From positions 124,001 to 188,000 of the forward strand of contig RAYM01000001.1 in the NCBI GenBank assembly GCA_003611805.1: DNA of 64,000 bases. Reading direction: 5' to 3'. The notes under the pieces are model-generated. The model saw only the letters and a program-made list of their open reading frames with translations, searched no databases and was not told the DNA's origin. The DNA comes from a bacterium 1xD42-87 (GTDB lineage Bacteria; Bacillota; Clostridia; Lachnospirales; Lachnospiraceae). Each line of letters opens with the position of its first letter. The first letter of the stretch is position 1. Shown in pieces: positions 1 to 8,056 of the stretch. The position numbers and the translations under genes are program-made.

Positions 1-239
1 CTACGTGACTTGCAAGAATTGGAACAAGCTGGTTTCCCTCTTTACTCCGAAGTCGGGGCGGCGGGATAATCGACATGGAAATAAATCATGCAGCTTTAGA
101 ATGGGTTGCCGATTATATATTGCCATTTGGGAACAACGCCACTGTGTTAGCACCATTGGAGCTAATAAAACTAATGCAGCAAAAAATATATGAATTACAT
201 CAGCATTATTGCAGTTTGGAAACAAGTATGAATGAATGA
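1..239 (+). pseudogene. WYL/YafY-type regulator remnant with internal deletion
   Basis: The first 67 bases encode LRDLQELEQAGFPLYSEVG, part of the N-terminal HTH of a WYL-domain (YafY-like) regulator, and run into a stop. From base 71, in another frame, GGGIIDMEINHAALEW and ELHQHYC match the C-terminus of the same family. An intact homolog lies at 32630..33577, where these segments are about 220 residues apart. The copy has therefore lost its middle, with a frame change at a GGCGGCGGG run. The 5' end lies outside the window, so whether a promoter and start codon survive cannot be judged. It cannot make a working regulator. Confidence 0.85.
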
Positions 240-507
240 GAGGGATTCCGTCGTCATCGGCATTGTGGGAATGTGTATAACTGGCTGTCTCATGGAATTG
301 TGGGTAACTCTGTTTGCAGGACGTGGGAAAGCTACACTTTAGCTTTTCCATGTGCTGTGAATAGAGTTATCCATGATTCCATAGCCTGTTATGCACATTT
401 CCATAATGTTTGTCTTTTGGTCTTTGGCTTCTTTGGTTCGGAATAGTGTGGTGCTGGCGGTCTATCTCTTGTTTTCGGTTGCTTGCTTCTTTACCGTACA
501 TGAGCAT
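240..507. other. Intergenic region, no convincing gene
   Basis: The region between the regulator remnant and the end of the phosphotransferase gene has no convincing gene. It contains a short hairpin near 329..351 (AAAGCTA, loop, TAGCTTT) with no T-run. A 46-codon minus-strand frame (367..507) starts right after the stop of the neighbouring gene. It is hydrophilic, basic, matches no family I know and lacks its own Shine-Dalgarno, so I do not call it. Confidence 0.4.
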
Positions 508-3075
508 TTATTCATTGAGTGTCACCTCCCCTGTTGCGCCGTCCACTGTTATCATTTGTCCGTTTTGTATGGTTCGCGTAGCAGTGTGTATTGCCATGAC
601 AGCGGGGATACCATATTCACGGGCAACAATGCTTGAATGGCTAAGAGGGCCGCCAATGTCTGTTACAATCGCACTTGCGGAGGCAAACAACTGCGTCCAT
701 GCGGGAGTTATGGTAACGGCGACCAAGATACTTCCCGGCTGGAATTTCTCAAAATCTGCCGGGCTGTTCAGTACACAGGCGGGAGCCGTAACAACGCCTG
801 GGCTGGTTCCTATGCCCATCAATACAATTTTCCCATCTTTCTGTATTTGAGTTGCATGTGATACGGCTTTTGTGCTTTTTTCCGGCAACATGGAAGGCGG
901 CACATAACCCCGGAATGTATCATGCTCCGCTTGTCGAGTAGGGATTGCCTCACTCAGATCAGATAGGGGCATATTTTTATCAAGCTGTGTTATGAGCGTT
1001 TCCAATTCTGTCTTTGTGAGCCAGTAAATATCGTCCGGATGTGAAATGGCTCCTCCAGTTAAGAGACGTTCAGAAATTTCCTGTAACATACGGCGAATCA
1101 GTGGGTGCCCCATCCCCATCAAATAAATAGCGTTTTCACGCATGGGGGCAGTAGTTTGTGCCCAATGGAGCAGCTTCAAAAACAGCTTTTTACGGTGGCC
1201 GCCTATCTGTTGCAAAATCTCTTTTTCGGCCTGTTTCCTGCGCTTTTCAAATGTGATTTGGCGCGAATACGGATTTTCCCCTTTTTCCTCCAAAAATGCT
1301 TTTATGGATTCAAAGGTTGGCGTAAGCATCTCCTGTGGTGTGGCATATGCAAAATCAAATTCATACGCAGTACAGCCAAATTCTTTGAAATAGGCGTTAA
1401 TCCGGCTTTTCCACTCCATCCATACCTCCTGCGAAACTTCCGCAGGCAAAATGGAGGACTTGAAATCTTCTGCTATCTTTGCTGCAGGATTGCTTTTAAG
1501 ATAGAAGCCTAAAGTGTTACTTTGCTTTGCCCATTCCGAAAGGTCCCACAGGTTCTTTTCCGATTGCAGCGCAATCGTATCAAACCCAAGCAAGAGAACG
1601 GAAATGTCCGTTATACCAGCACGGCGGGCCGCACCCTGAAAGAATTTTGTGAATAACGTTTCGCTGATCGATGCGGCGGGCAATGTAAGCTGAATCCTTG
1701 TGAAATAAATACATGCGGCGTAAAATACGGCTTGAATGCCCTCCATAATCTGCTTGGCGCTTAACGTATGCAGGGATGTTTCGTCCCACTGCCTCACCAC
1801 ATCTTCAAATTCTTTTCTTGCCGCTTCAAAGCGCATAATGCTGTTCGTAAGCGTCCGGCGCAAAGAGCGGGGGGAAAGGGATTTTACAGCAATTAAAAGA
1901 GGCTTTGCCTTAGCGGAAAGATAGACATAACCATTGATTATCGTGTATGCCCCATTGTCTGGCAGCAGCTTTTTTGCGCTTGTACCAAACATATCCACCC
2001 ATAAAAGCGCCGACGCACGGTTGACTAATTCAAGGCCAAGAGTGGCGAACAGAGGCGTGACTGGGTTTGGCAGGTGTTCTGCCAGACTGCCCTTTGTGTA
2101 AACTACATTCTTTTCCGGCAATACCCACTCCGGCGGTAAGACAGTAATGGGGCGGGCCTGAACAATATACAACTTATCTTTTTCCAGCGCCCATTCTATA
2201 TCCATAGGCATTCGATAATATTTCTCAATTTTATTTCCAAGCTGCGTCAGCCGCATGACTTGATTGCGGGTAAGAGCAGGTTTTTTACGGAGCCGTCCGG
2301 GGACAGGGATTTCTTCCGTTCCGTCTAAGGTGCGAACCGTCATAATCTCTTTGTTTGCCACTTCATATGACACGATTCGGACGGCGCTCTTGTCCGTAAC
2401 GATTGTATCAGGGGTGACTAAGCTGGAAACCACCGCTTCACCAAGCCCCCATGCGGCGTTTATAATCATTTCGTTACGTCTGCCGTTCATGGGGTTGATT
2501 GTAAACATAACACCAGAAGCATCAGAAAACGCCAACTTTTGTACGACTACGGCAAGGGCCACAAGCTCCTGCCTGATATGATTCTTTATGCGGTAAGCAA
2601 TCGCACGAGCTGTCCACAGGGATGCCCAGCATCGCTTTACAGCGTCAAGGACTTCGTTCTCACCTTGTATATTGAGGTACGTGTCCTGCTGGCCCGCAAA
2701 AGAAGCATCGGGTAAATCCTCCGCAGTCGCGGAGGATCGGACAGCCACCGAAACATTTCCTAATCCGGCATAAGCGGTTTTTATTGCCGCCGATACTTCC
2801 TGCGGCATTTTTCCATTATGAAAAAGTTGACCAATCTGCTTGGATATATCTTCAAGTTGGCTGGTACTGTTGGAATCTGTGCCCTCCAGCAATGCTTTGA
2901 TGTAAGGCTGAATCTGGTTCGCTTCAACAAAAATCCGGTATGAAGCAGTTGTAACATGAAAACCGTCCGGCACAGGGATACCCGCTGTCAATAGCTTTGA
3001 TAAAGACATACCTTTTCCGCCAACCATTTCAAGTGATGCCTGTTTATGCTCCAAAGACAGGATATAGGGGTTCAT
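508..3075 (-). CDS. PEP-synthase-like phosphotransferase, rifamycin phosphotransferase (Rph) architecture
   Basis: The 855-residue protein has an N-terminal ATP-grasp domain (VGGKGMSLSKL near residue 18, VAVRSSATAEDLPDASFAG near 108, GVMFTINP), a long middle domain, and a C-terminal swivelling phosphohistidine domain (GGPLSHSSIVAREYGIPAV, His near 814). True PEP synthase places the His domain centrally and ends in a PEP-binding TIM barrel, which is absent here. The order ATP-grasp, middle, His and the length match rifampin phosphotransferases, which phosphorylate rifamycins using ATP. The real substrate is inference. The start at 3075 is chosen because AAGGAGG lies 8 bases upstream, whereas the 3093 start has no such site. 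It overlaps the upstream tetR by about 32 bases, so the two are co-transcribed and probably coupled. Confidence 0.8.
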   Translation of the reverse strand: MNPYILSLEHKQASLEMVGGKGMSLSKLLTAGIPVPDGFHVTTASYRIFVEANQIQPYIKALLEGTDSNSTSQLEDISKQIGQLFHNGKMPQEVSAAIKTAYAGLGNVSVAVRSSATAEDLPDASFAGQQDTYLNIQGENEVLDAVKRCWASLWTARAIAYRIKNHIRQELVALAVVVQKLAFSDASGVMFTINPMNGRRNEMIINAAWGLGEAVVSSLVTPDTIVTDKSAVRIVSYEVANKEIMTVRTLDGTEEIPVPGRLRKKPALTRNQVMRLTQLGNKIEKYYRMPMDIEWALEKDKLYIVQARPITVLPPEWVLPEKNVVYTKGSLAEHLPNPVTPLFATLGLELVNRASALLWVDMFGTSAKKLLPDNGAYTIINGYVYLSAKAKPLLIAVKSLSPRSLRRTLTNSIMRFEAARKEFEDVVRQWDETSLHTLSAKQIMEGIQAVFYAACIYFTRIQLTLPAASISETLFTKFFQGAARRAGITDISVLLLGFDTIALQSEKNLWDLSEWAKQSNTLGFYLKSNPAAKIAEDFKSSILPAEVSQEVWMEWKSRINAYFKEFGCTAYEFDFAYATPQEMLTPTFESIKAFLEEKGENPYSRQITFEKRRKQAEKEILQQIGGHRKKLFLKLLHWAQTTAPMRENAIYLMGMGHPLIRRMLQEISERLLTGGAISHPDDIYWLTKTELETLITQLDKNMPLSDLSEAIPTRQAEHDTFRGYVPPSMLPEKSTKAVSHATQIQKDGKIVLMGIGTSPGVVTAPACVLNSPADFEKFQPGSILVAVTITPAWTQLFASASAIVTDIGGPLSHSSIVAREYGIPAVMAIHTATRTIQNGQMITVDGATGEVTLNE

Positions 3076-3682
3076 TTTTTTCACCTCCTTCATTCATAAT
3101 TCCGTGTAGAAATATATTGATTGTTTCATCCAGCATCTTTTCCTCACTGGCTGATGGCCGGGAAGTATAGACAATGGAGAGCATGGAGTTAATCAACAGG
3201 CGCACCACAAGGTCAGAATCTGTTTTGCGAAAAACACCTTTGGCCACTCCGCCTTCAATCACGGTCTTGATAGTATTGTGGTATTCGTAACGTATTGTTT
3301 TCAGACGCTTCCGATACTCTTCTTCCAAGTAGTCAGATTCGGCATGAAGCCACATTAGTACAATCCTATACTGATGTGGCACTTTAAGCTGATTGTGCAT
3401 GATTTTTCTAAGGCATAGTTCCGGCAAAGGTTCATTGTCAATAATTCTGTGAACCTGCTCTATGATTTCCTCAAATTTTTTCTCCATTGCATATACAGCA
3501 ATCTCGTCTTTTGTTTTGAAAAAATCGTATAGACTGGACTTTCCCATTTTCGCTAAGTCTGCAATTTCCCGCATAGATGTTTTTTGAAACCCATTTTCAG
3601 CAATAAGGCGCAACGCAATATCAACTATTTCGCTTCGACGTGCTGCCTGTTGTTCGGGTGTAAGTGTAATTCCTTTTGGCAT
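3044..3682 (-). CDS. TetR/AcrR family regulator of the Rph-like gene
   Basis: The 212-residue protein has a typical TetR N-terminal HTH (residues 14-60: EIVDIALRLIAENGFQKTSM, then REIADLAKMGKSSLYDFFKTK) and a variable helical C-terminal ligand domain. The start has GGGAGG upstream. It is the first gene of a two-gene operon whose 3' end overlaps the phosphotransferase. Two near-identical dyads lie in its promoter region (3701..3717 and 3737..3753), as expected for an autorepressor that releases DNA on binding a small molecule. By inference the ligand could be the compound that the downstream enzyme modifies. Confidence 0.9.
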   Translation of the reverse strand: MPKGITLTPEQQAARRSEIVDIALRLIAENGFQKTSMREIADLAKMGKSSLYDFFKTKDEIAVYAMEKKFEEIIEQVHRIIDNEPLPELCLRKIMHNQLKVPHQYRIVLMWLHAESDYLEEEYRKRLKTIRYEYHNTIKTVIEGGVAKGVFRKTDSDLVVRLLINSMLSIVYTSRPSASEEKMLDETINIFLHGIMNEGGEKNEPLYPVFGA

Positions 3683-3700
3683 CTGACAAAACCTCCCAGT

Positions 3701-3717
3701 AGCGACCGATGGTCGTT
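3701..3717. promoter_or_regulatory. TetR operator O2
   Basis: AGCGACCGATGGTCGTT is a dyad with half-sites CGACC and GGTCG. It lies between the -10 element and the ribosome binding site of the minus-strand tetR gene, so a bound repressor would block transcription near the start. Confidence 0.75.
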
Positions 3718-3729
3718 TATTACGTTTTA

Positions 3730-3759
3730 ATTATATAGCGACCGACGGTCGCTTGTCAA
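3730..3759 (-). promoter_or_regulatory. Promoter of tetR-rph operon with operator O1 in the spacer
   Basis: On the minus strand TTGACA (3759..3754) and TATAAT (3735..3730) are separated by 18 bp. The spacer is filled by a 17-bp near-perfect palindrome, AGCGACCGTCGGTCGCT (3737..3753), the same sequence as O2 with four changes. This is a classical repressed-promoter layout: consensus promoter hexamers with a repressor site between them. Confidence 0.85.
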
Positions 3760-4003
3760 GATTGAGATTTCTTCCTGCATATACTGCCCAATAGAAAAGG
3801 GATGTTTCGGCCATGGCTCTAAACGGCAAGCGTTCCAAGTGTCTATACACTTGCGAATTTTCCACGTTCCGGCTCCCGCCGAAACCCGAAATTTCCCAGC
3901 CGGCAGCATCGTTGTCTTTTCCGGTCTGATACGATATTCTAAAGATAGAAAAAGAGACAGAGAACCCCAATGTCATTAAGACAATCGTTTTTATACAAAA
4001 CAA
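3760..4003. other. Intergenic region with an 18-bp palindrome
   Basis: No gene is recognised here. A perfect dyad, CAAGTGT-ctat-ACACTTG, lies at 3836..3853 and could be an operator or a decayed recombination site. A 90-codon minus-strand frame through this region has a hydrophobic start but ends inside the operator region and resembles nothing I know. Confidence 0.4.
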
Positions 4004-4046
4004 AAAAGCCCACCTGCTACATACAAAACAAACAGGTGGACTTTTT
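4004..4046 (-). terminator. Bidirectional intrinsic terminator after abiEii
   Basis: A 14-bp stem with one mismatch (AAAAAGcCCACCTG against CAGGTGGaCTTTTT) around a 16-base loop gives a U-rich tail in both directions. Its position suits termination of the minus-strand AbiE operon that ends at 4215. Confidence 0.75.
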
Positions 4047-4214
4047 CATGTTTTTAGGAATTTTAGTATCTTGCTTTAGACACAATTTTGGCTCTGACAT
4101 ATTACTTCCATGCAGTTTCACCTGTTCATTATATATCTTTGTAAAGACCAAATATTGATTTATGACATCTCTTTCTTTGCACAAATTAGCTTCAACATCT
4201 TCCTAATGTATTCT

Positions 4215-5063
4215 TCACCTTGTCATAACGTAATCCATGATATATTTAACAGAATTACAAGTATCTTCAAAAGTAATATCTTTTGCATAATCAAAATTTT
4301 TCTGATACTTTTTCCAAAGATTCTGCATCTGTGGATTATCCCTGATCTCCTTAATGATTTCCACATAATTTTGCATCACCTGGCTACTGCCCCTCTTTGC
4401 ACTTGTCTGCTCCAATGCTCGTTTCAAAATATTTTTATCACATTCATTTCCACGCAAAGCAAAGATGGTATGTATATCATAAAAATCTCTTGGGCGGGTA
4501 TTGGCAATGCTGCGTGATAATACAGTTTCTATTTTTTCTGCCAGGACTGTTTCCAGATTATAAGCCAATATACTTAATGGCCTGTCATCAAAGAGAAGTT
4601 TAAATGTATATTCTATTTCTTTCGGTGTGATTATATCCCCAGTCGTAACATCTACCGTCAGAGGTACACTGATGGGAGGATAATTCGCTTTTAAAGAAAC
4701 ACGTATGCCGGGATAATCATCCGTTTCACGAATATCATAAATATCTTCTAAAGTAAAGCTCACATCATCCTCTATTTCAACAGCGCATATTTCCTTAAAA
4801 ACCTTTCGGATTGATTCATGGGTTAATGTAAAGCCTTTTATTGTTGTATCCAGATCCATCGTTGTCCTGGTATCCAGCCCAACAATTACCGATATTAAGA
4901 ATCCGCCTTTTAATATAAAATTGTTTTTATATGTTGATAGCGAAATTCTTTCCAGCAACCGTTCCAAAATGTAGTTCTGCATGACAAGCTGGGCAGAAAT
5001 ATTTTTCTCTGCTTACTTTTTCTTAATGAATGCTTTAAGCTGCATTGGATTTCTGGTTATCAT
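4215..5063 (-). pseudogene. AbiEii-type nucleotidyltransferase toxin, interrupted by an ochre codon
   Basis: This is an AbiEii/AbiGii nucleotidyltransferase, the toxin of type IV systems. FILKGGFLISVIVG followed by TTMDLDTTI gives the nucleotidyltransferase GG...DxD signature, and RPRDFYDIHTIFAL is the usual C-terminal family motif. Reading begins at the ATG at 5063, which overlaps the antitoxin stop as ATGA: MITRNPMQLKAFIKKK, then TAA (5015..5013), then AEKNISAQLVMQNYILERLLERIS in the same frame. The extra 27 residues match the family's usual N-terminus, so the TAA is a nonsense mutation at codon 17. An internal ATG at 4982 could restart translation and yield 255 residues that keep the catalytic motif. 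So the toxin may be weakened rather than dead. Confidence 0.85.
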
Positions 5064-5653
5064 AACAGCACCTCCATGTAATGTAATATCTTTGGTTTTA
5101 CTCTAAGCTGCTCCGCATATTTCATCAACTTGTGTATATCTTTTTCCTTAGAAGCCGCATACCGTTTCATTGCTCCATTTACAATCTGAATATCACTGCC
5201 GCTGCCACGCACAATGTCACATAATGTTCTTTCGAGATTGTATATTTTGATGGGATTCCCGCAGGGCGACTTTATTTCAATGATTCCAAGTGCATAATTA
5301 TCTGGCACAACTCGTTTCACAATAATATTTTCCTGTTTAAGAGAAGGCGCATTATACCCTTTTGGAAAAGTCATTGTATATTTTGCCGGTGTCCTGTCGG
5401 AATATCCTAAAAGGTACAACGCTGTATCATGAGAATAGATGCCTCGTCCATACCTGCACTGCAACAGATGGATGTCATCTTCCCATATATCACTCCGTAT
5501 ATAAAGCCCTCGTCCATAACGATATAATTCTCCATCCTTTACAAGCTTCTGCAATATGCTTCGGTGCATTCCGGATTCTGTTATCTGTCTGGCCGTAATA
5601 GTACCATCCGGCGAATTTTCCAAAAGGGTTTTTATTGTGTTCTCAGTTCTCAT
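5060..5653 (-). CDS. AbiEi-type antitoxin/transcriptional regulator
   Basis: This 197-residue protein has an N-terminal winged HTH (residues 1-60: GTITARQITESGMHRSILQKL, LVKDGELYRYGRGLYI) followed by the AbiEi C-terminal domain (YSHDTALYLLGYSDRTPAKYTM, RTLCDIVRGS). AbiEi proteins neutralise AbiEii toxins and repress their own promoter through inverted repeats. The start is at 5653, with AAGGAG 8 bases upstream; a GTG nine bases earlier is less likely. The stop overlaps the toxin start in ATGA. Two matching dyads lie upstream at 5674..5700 and 5728..5754. Confidence 0.9.
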   Translation of the reverse strand: MRTENTIKTLLENSPDGTITARQITESGMHRSILQKLVKDGELYRYGRGLYIRSDIWEDDIHLLQCRYGRGIYSHDTALYLLGYSDRTPAKYTMTFPKGYNAPSLKQENIIVKRVVPDNYALGIIEIKSPCGNPIKIYNLERTLCDIVRGSGSDIQIVNGAMKRYAASKEKDIHKLMKYAEQLRVKPKILHYMEVLL

Positions 5654-5673
5654 GACAGTCACTCCTTATTATA

Positions 5674-5700
5674 CACATTATATTGTATATAAATAATGTG
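5674..5700. promoter_or_regulatory. AbiEi operator A overlapping the antitoxin promoter
   Basis: The inverted repeat CACATTA...TAATGTG has 13 bases between its arms. It overlaps the minus-strand promoter TTGACA-17-TACAAT. A second copy lies 54 bp further upstream, about five helical turns away, suiting cooperative binding as reported for AbiEi. Confidence 0.75.
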
Positions 5701-5727
5701 TCATTGTCAAGTTTTATGATACATAAG

Positions 5728-5754
5728 CACATTAAATTTAGTAAAAATAATGTG
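5728..5754. promoter_or_regulatory. AbiEi operator B
   Basis: This is a second CACATTA...TAATGTG inverted repeat with the same arm spacing as operator A. Both copies are followed on the plus strand by a related TYATTGTCAA sequence, so the whole unit of roughly 37 bp looks tandemly duplicated. Confidence 0.7.
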
Positions 5755-5842
5755 TTATTGTCAAATCAATCTACTTTATAGTTGTTTTAATTATGCTATA
5801 ACAAATCTAACCCATTTGGATAAATATAAAGAAAAGAACAAA

Positions 5843-5889
5843 TTGACACACCAACGGCCGGGCATTGACACGGTTCTGTACTTTCCCTA
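5843..5889 (+). repeat. Diverged 47-bp direct repeat, copy 1
   Basis: The unit runs AAATTGACACACCA...CGGC...CATTGACACGGTTCTG...CTTTCCC. About 38 of 47 positions match copy 2 at 7790..7836. The two copies, in the same orientation, flank the methyltransferase and the broken AbiE locus. Base changes do not favour third codon positions, so it is probably not coding. Confidence 0.6.
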
Positions 5890-5937
5890 TATAGGAAAGC
5901 GGTCATGCTGCGAAGCGTGACCGCTGGAATGAAAATA

Positions 5938-6567
5938 TTAAATAGAGAGATTTTTTTCAAAATCTATTTGTACCAGTTTTTTGCCATTAGGCAGTATACG
6001 TTCTAAAGTTTTGATTGTATGGTAATCAATTTTGAACATTGCTTTCTGCAATGACTGTTCTTCCATTTGATGATGCACCTGTTCCAGTCCGTCAAATGCA
6101 TGAAGATAGGGGGAATCTGATACCCAGCTATCTTCCATATTGATTTGAATAATACATGAAACATACTTTGGGCTTGTCTGTACGATAGCTTTCTGAAAAC
6201 AATCATATCCGATATACTCAATCAACAGATTTGCAATGACCATATCAACTTTTGGTAATTTATCCGTTTCATTTAGCAAATCAATACACAGACATTCCAA
6301 AAGACTGTTCAATTCAGAATACCTTTGAACGACTGTTTGCAGATAAAACGAGTTGATGTCAATGCCATATATTTTATCAAACCTGTCTTTTTGGATATGT
6401 TCAAGACCGTTACCACCCGCAATGCCAAGTATCATTATACTTGATACGGGATATGTATAAAATTGACCTTTCATCATTTCATTCATAACCTGCAACTGCA
6501 TAACCGAATCAAGTTTCATATGATTTTCATAATCAGCTAATGAAATTTCATTCCATGGATTTTCCAT
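5938..6567 (-). CDS. Class I SAM-dependent methyltransferase
   Basis: The 209-residue protein has a SAM-binding motif I variant, SIMILGIAGGNGLEHI (near residues 50-65), an acidic motif II (IYGIDIN) and VDMVIANLLIEYIG as motif IV, the pattern of class I methyltransferases. The acceptor substrate is unknown. The start at 6567 is chosen because MENPWNE follows GAGGTAAGAG; a frame extension to 6621 lacks such a site. It sits downstream of a truncated AbiEii gene and inside the 47-bp direct repeats, so it may have arrived with a mobile segment. Confidence 0.75.
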   Translation of the reverse strand: MENPWNEISLADYENHMKLDSVMQLQVMNEMMKGQFYTYPVSSIMILGIAGGNGLEHIQKDRFDKIYGIDINSFYLQTVVQRYSELNSLLECLCIDLLNETDKLPKVDMVIANLLIEYIGYDCFQKAIVQTSPKYVSCIIQINMEDSWVSDSPYLHAFDGLEQVHHQMEEQSLQKAMFKIDYHTIKTLERILPNGKKLVQIDFEKNLSI

Positions 6568-6640
6568 ACTCTTACCTCGTCCAATGCAAATCTGTTGTTT
6601 GAACCAATTAGAGTATATCACACCCCTTTGAATTATTCTA

Positions 6641-6859
6641 TCAATGACTTTTTGTATTTTCAGATGCTTCTTTCTCTCTGCTTTCTGTGTAGGTCATGAT
6701 GGCTGTTCCCCCTTTCAATGCAAGGCAGCCTTTCATAATGGGATTACTGTTGATATAATCCAGGACTTCACTTAAACGCACTACTTTTTCCAGAGTATCC
6801 TGGATAAAATTCTGCTTATTCGCAATTTCCGACAATTCTGCCTTTGTATAATTAAACAA
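6641..6859 (-). pseudogene. Truncated AbiEii-type toxin
   Basis: MFNYTKAELSEIANKQ...LEKVVRLSEVLDYINS...CLALKGGTAI is the N-terminal third of a long-form AbiEii nucleotidyltransferase, which normally continues through a DxD motif to about 270 residues. After GGTAI the frame turns to unrelated sequence and stops after 18 codons, so the catalytic aspartates are lost. A TTG start with GGAGGAG 6 bases upstream overlaps the antitoxin stop by 8 bases. The locus keeps its antitoxin but no active toxin. Confidence 0.8.
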
Positions 6860-7616
6860 GCGGTTCTCCTCCTTCGCTTATCAGCTGCATAATATCTTCC
6901 GGTACGCATAAATTCCATTCTTTTGAAAATATACTCTTTTCTTCTTTCAGATCACGGTAGAGATAGCGGGAACTGTTCCCTATGTTCTTTTTACAGTAAT
7001 CAAAAAATCCATCTGACAATTTCAGCTGCGGGTAAAAAGACAAAAGGTATCCTACCTTCTGCGCCAGGAACTGGTTATGGTACTTTTCGAGATAAGTGGT
7101 CAGTCTGCCCTCATCCAGTACGGTAATCATCTCCAGGCAGCGCAGCAGTTCTTCCAGCCCCCCGACCTTATCAAAATCCTTTATATTGTCAAGCACAGTC
7201 CTCTCCATGTCTGTTACACGTATCGTTTTTTGCAGTGATACCCCAAAATCCCTTTTGGTCTTCATACAATGATACCACCGCCCACCAAACTCAAATTCCC
7301 GGAACTCCCGCCCCGTAGAAACATATATATCAGAAAAAACCTGGTTTGCAAGCCCGTAAAATTCAAAAGCGGAATGATGGGAAATATAACTGTCTTCTGT
7401 TATGTATGATGCAATCTCAAAAGGAGTCGCGACAGCCTCTTTCGTTTCCAGGCTTATCGTGGCATAATAATTACGGCGTACTGACTGTAGCAGCCCCTTT
7501 TTCTTTAGAGTGTATAATATATTCCTGGCCTTGCGCTCATCCCCAAATATCTTTGCTGCGTCATCAAATGAAAAACATTTTAACTGCAGCAATTTTTCAT
7601 AGTATTCAAGCAGCAT
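6852..7616 (-). CDS. AbiEi-type antitoxin, orphaned
   Basis: This 254-residue protein has an N-terminal winged HTH (FSFDDAAKIFGDERKARNIL, YTLKKKGLLQSVRRNYYATI) and the AbiEi-like middle region (SYISHHSAFEFYGLANQVFS, ERTVLDNIKDF). The good AGGAGGAG site supports the ATG at 7616. Its partner toxin at 6641..6859 is truncated, so it may persist as a regulator or as protection against related AbiEii toxins, such as the one at 4215..5063. That last point is inference. Confidence 0.85.
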   Translation of the reverse strand: MLLEYYEKLLQLKCFSFDDAAKIFGDERKARNILYTLKKKGLLQSVRRNYYATISLETKEAVATPFEIASYITEDSYISHHSAFEFYGLANQVFSDIYVSTGREFREFEFGGRWYHCMKTKRDFGVSLQKTIRVTDMERTVLDNIKDFDKVGGLEELLRCLEMITVLDEGRLTTYLEKYHNQFLAQKVGYLLSFYPQLKLSDGFFDYCKKNIGNSSRYLYRDLKEEKSIFSKEWNLCVPEDIMQLISEGGEPLV

Positions 7617-8056
7617 AAACTCCTCCTTTTCTTTAATAATACAGCAATAATCATATTATTTCAAGATTAACGCCCGAAAAATAAAGTATTATTTTTAACA
7701 TACCTGGTTTTTCTCATTTTTCCCAAATAAATCTGCTGTATTCGTTTCCCCAGATTTGCTGGTTCTTTTTGAGAAAGTAAAAATTGGCACACCATCGGCA
7801 CAACATTGGCACGGTTCTGCTCTTTCCCCGTAAAGGCATCCATGCTATACTTGGTACTTCACCTTCCGATGAAGAAACAGAAGAAATGGCCGGGGACGGA
7901 GAAGCAGGAGATCCGGAAACTCTGATGAACCATGTTTTTTTTGTTCACCAGAAATCTGGATGCTTGATAGTCTTATACGCTACTATATAGAGATGTCTAT
8001 ACCATTTTTGCTTTTAAAAGGTATGCCATTACACTACTAACAAGGAGGTGACGACA
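7617..8056. other. Intergenic region holding copy 2 of the direct repeat
   Basis: The region upstream of both the antitoxin (minus) and the XRE regulator (plus) contains the second 47-bp repeat near 7790. A 68-codon plus frame (7784..7990) spans the repeat but lacks a ribosome binding site and a family match, so I regard it as non-coding. An AT-rich stretch at 7640-7720 may carry the minus-strand promoter. Confidence 0.4.
7790..7836 (+). repeat. Diverged 47-bp direct repeat, copy 2
   Basis: This copy reads AAATTGGCACACCA...CGGC...CATTGGCACGGTTCTG...CTTTCCC and pairs with copy 1 at 5843..5889. Similarity continues weakly downstream in both copies to CATGCT. Confidence 0.6.

Noticed and set aside
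367..507. 46-codon minus frame right after the phosphotransferase stop
   Set aside because: No Shine-Dalgarno, no family, low-complexity basic composition.
508..3075. Phosphoenolpyruvate synthase (ppsA) as the label of the large enzyme
   Set aside because: The phosphohistidine domain is at the extreme C-terminus and no PEP-binding TIM barrel follows; this is the Rph arrangement.
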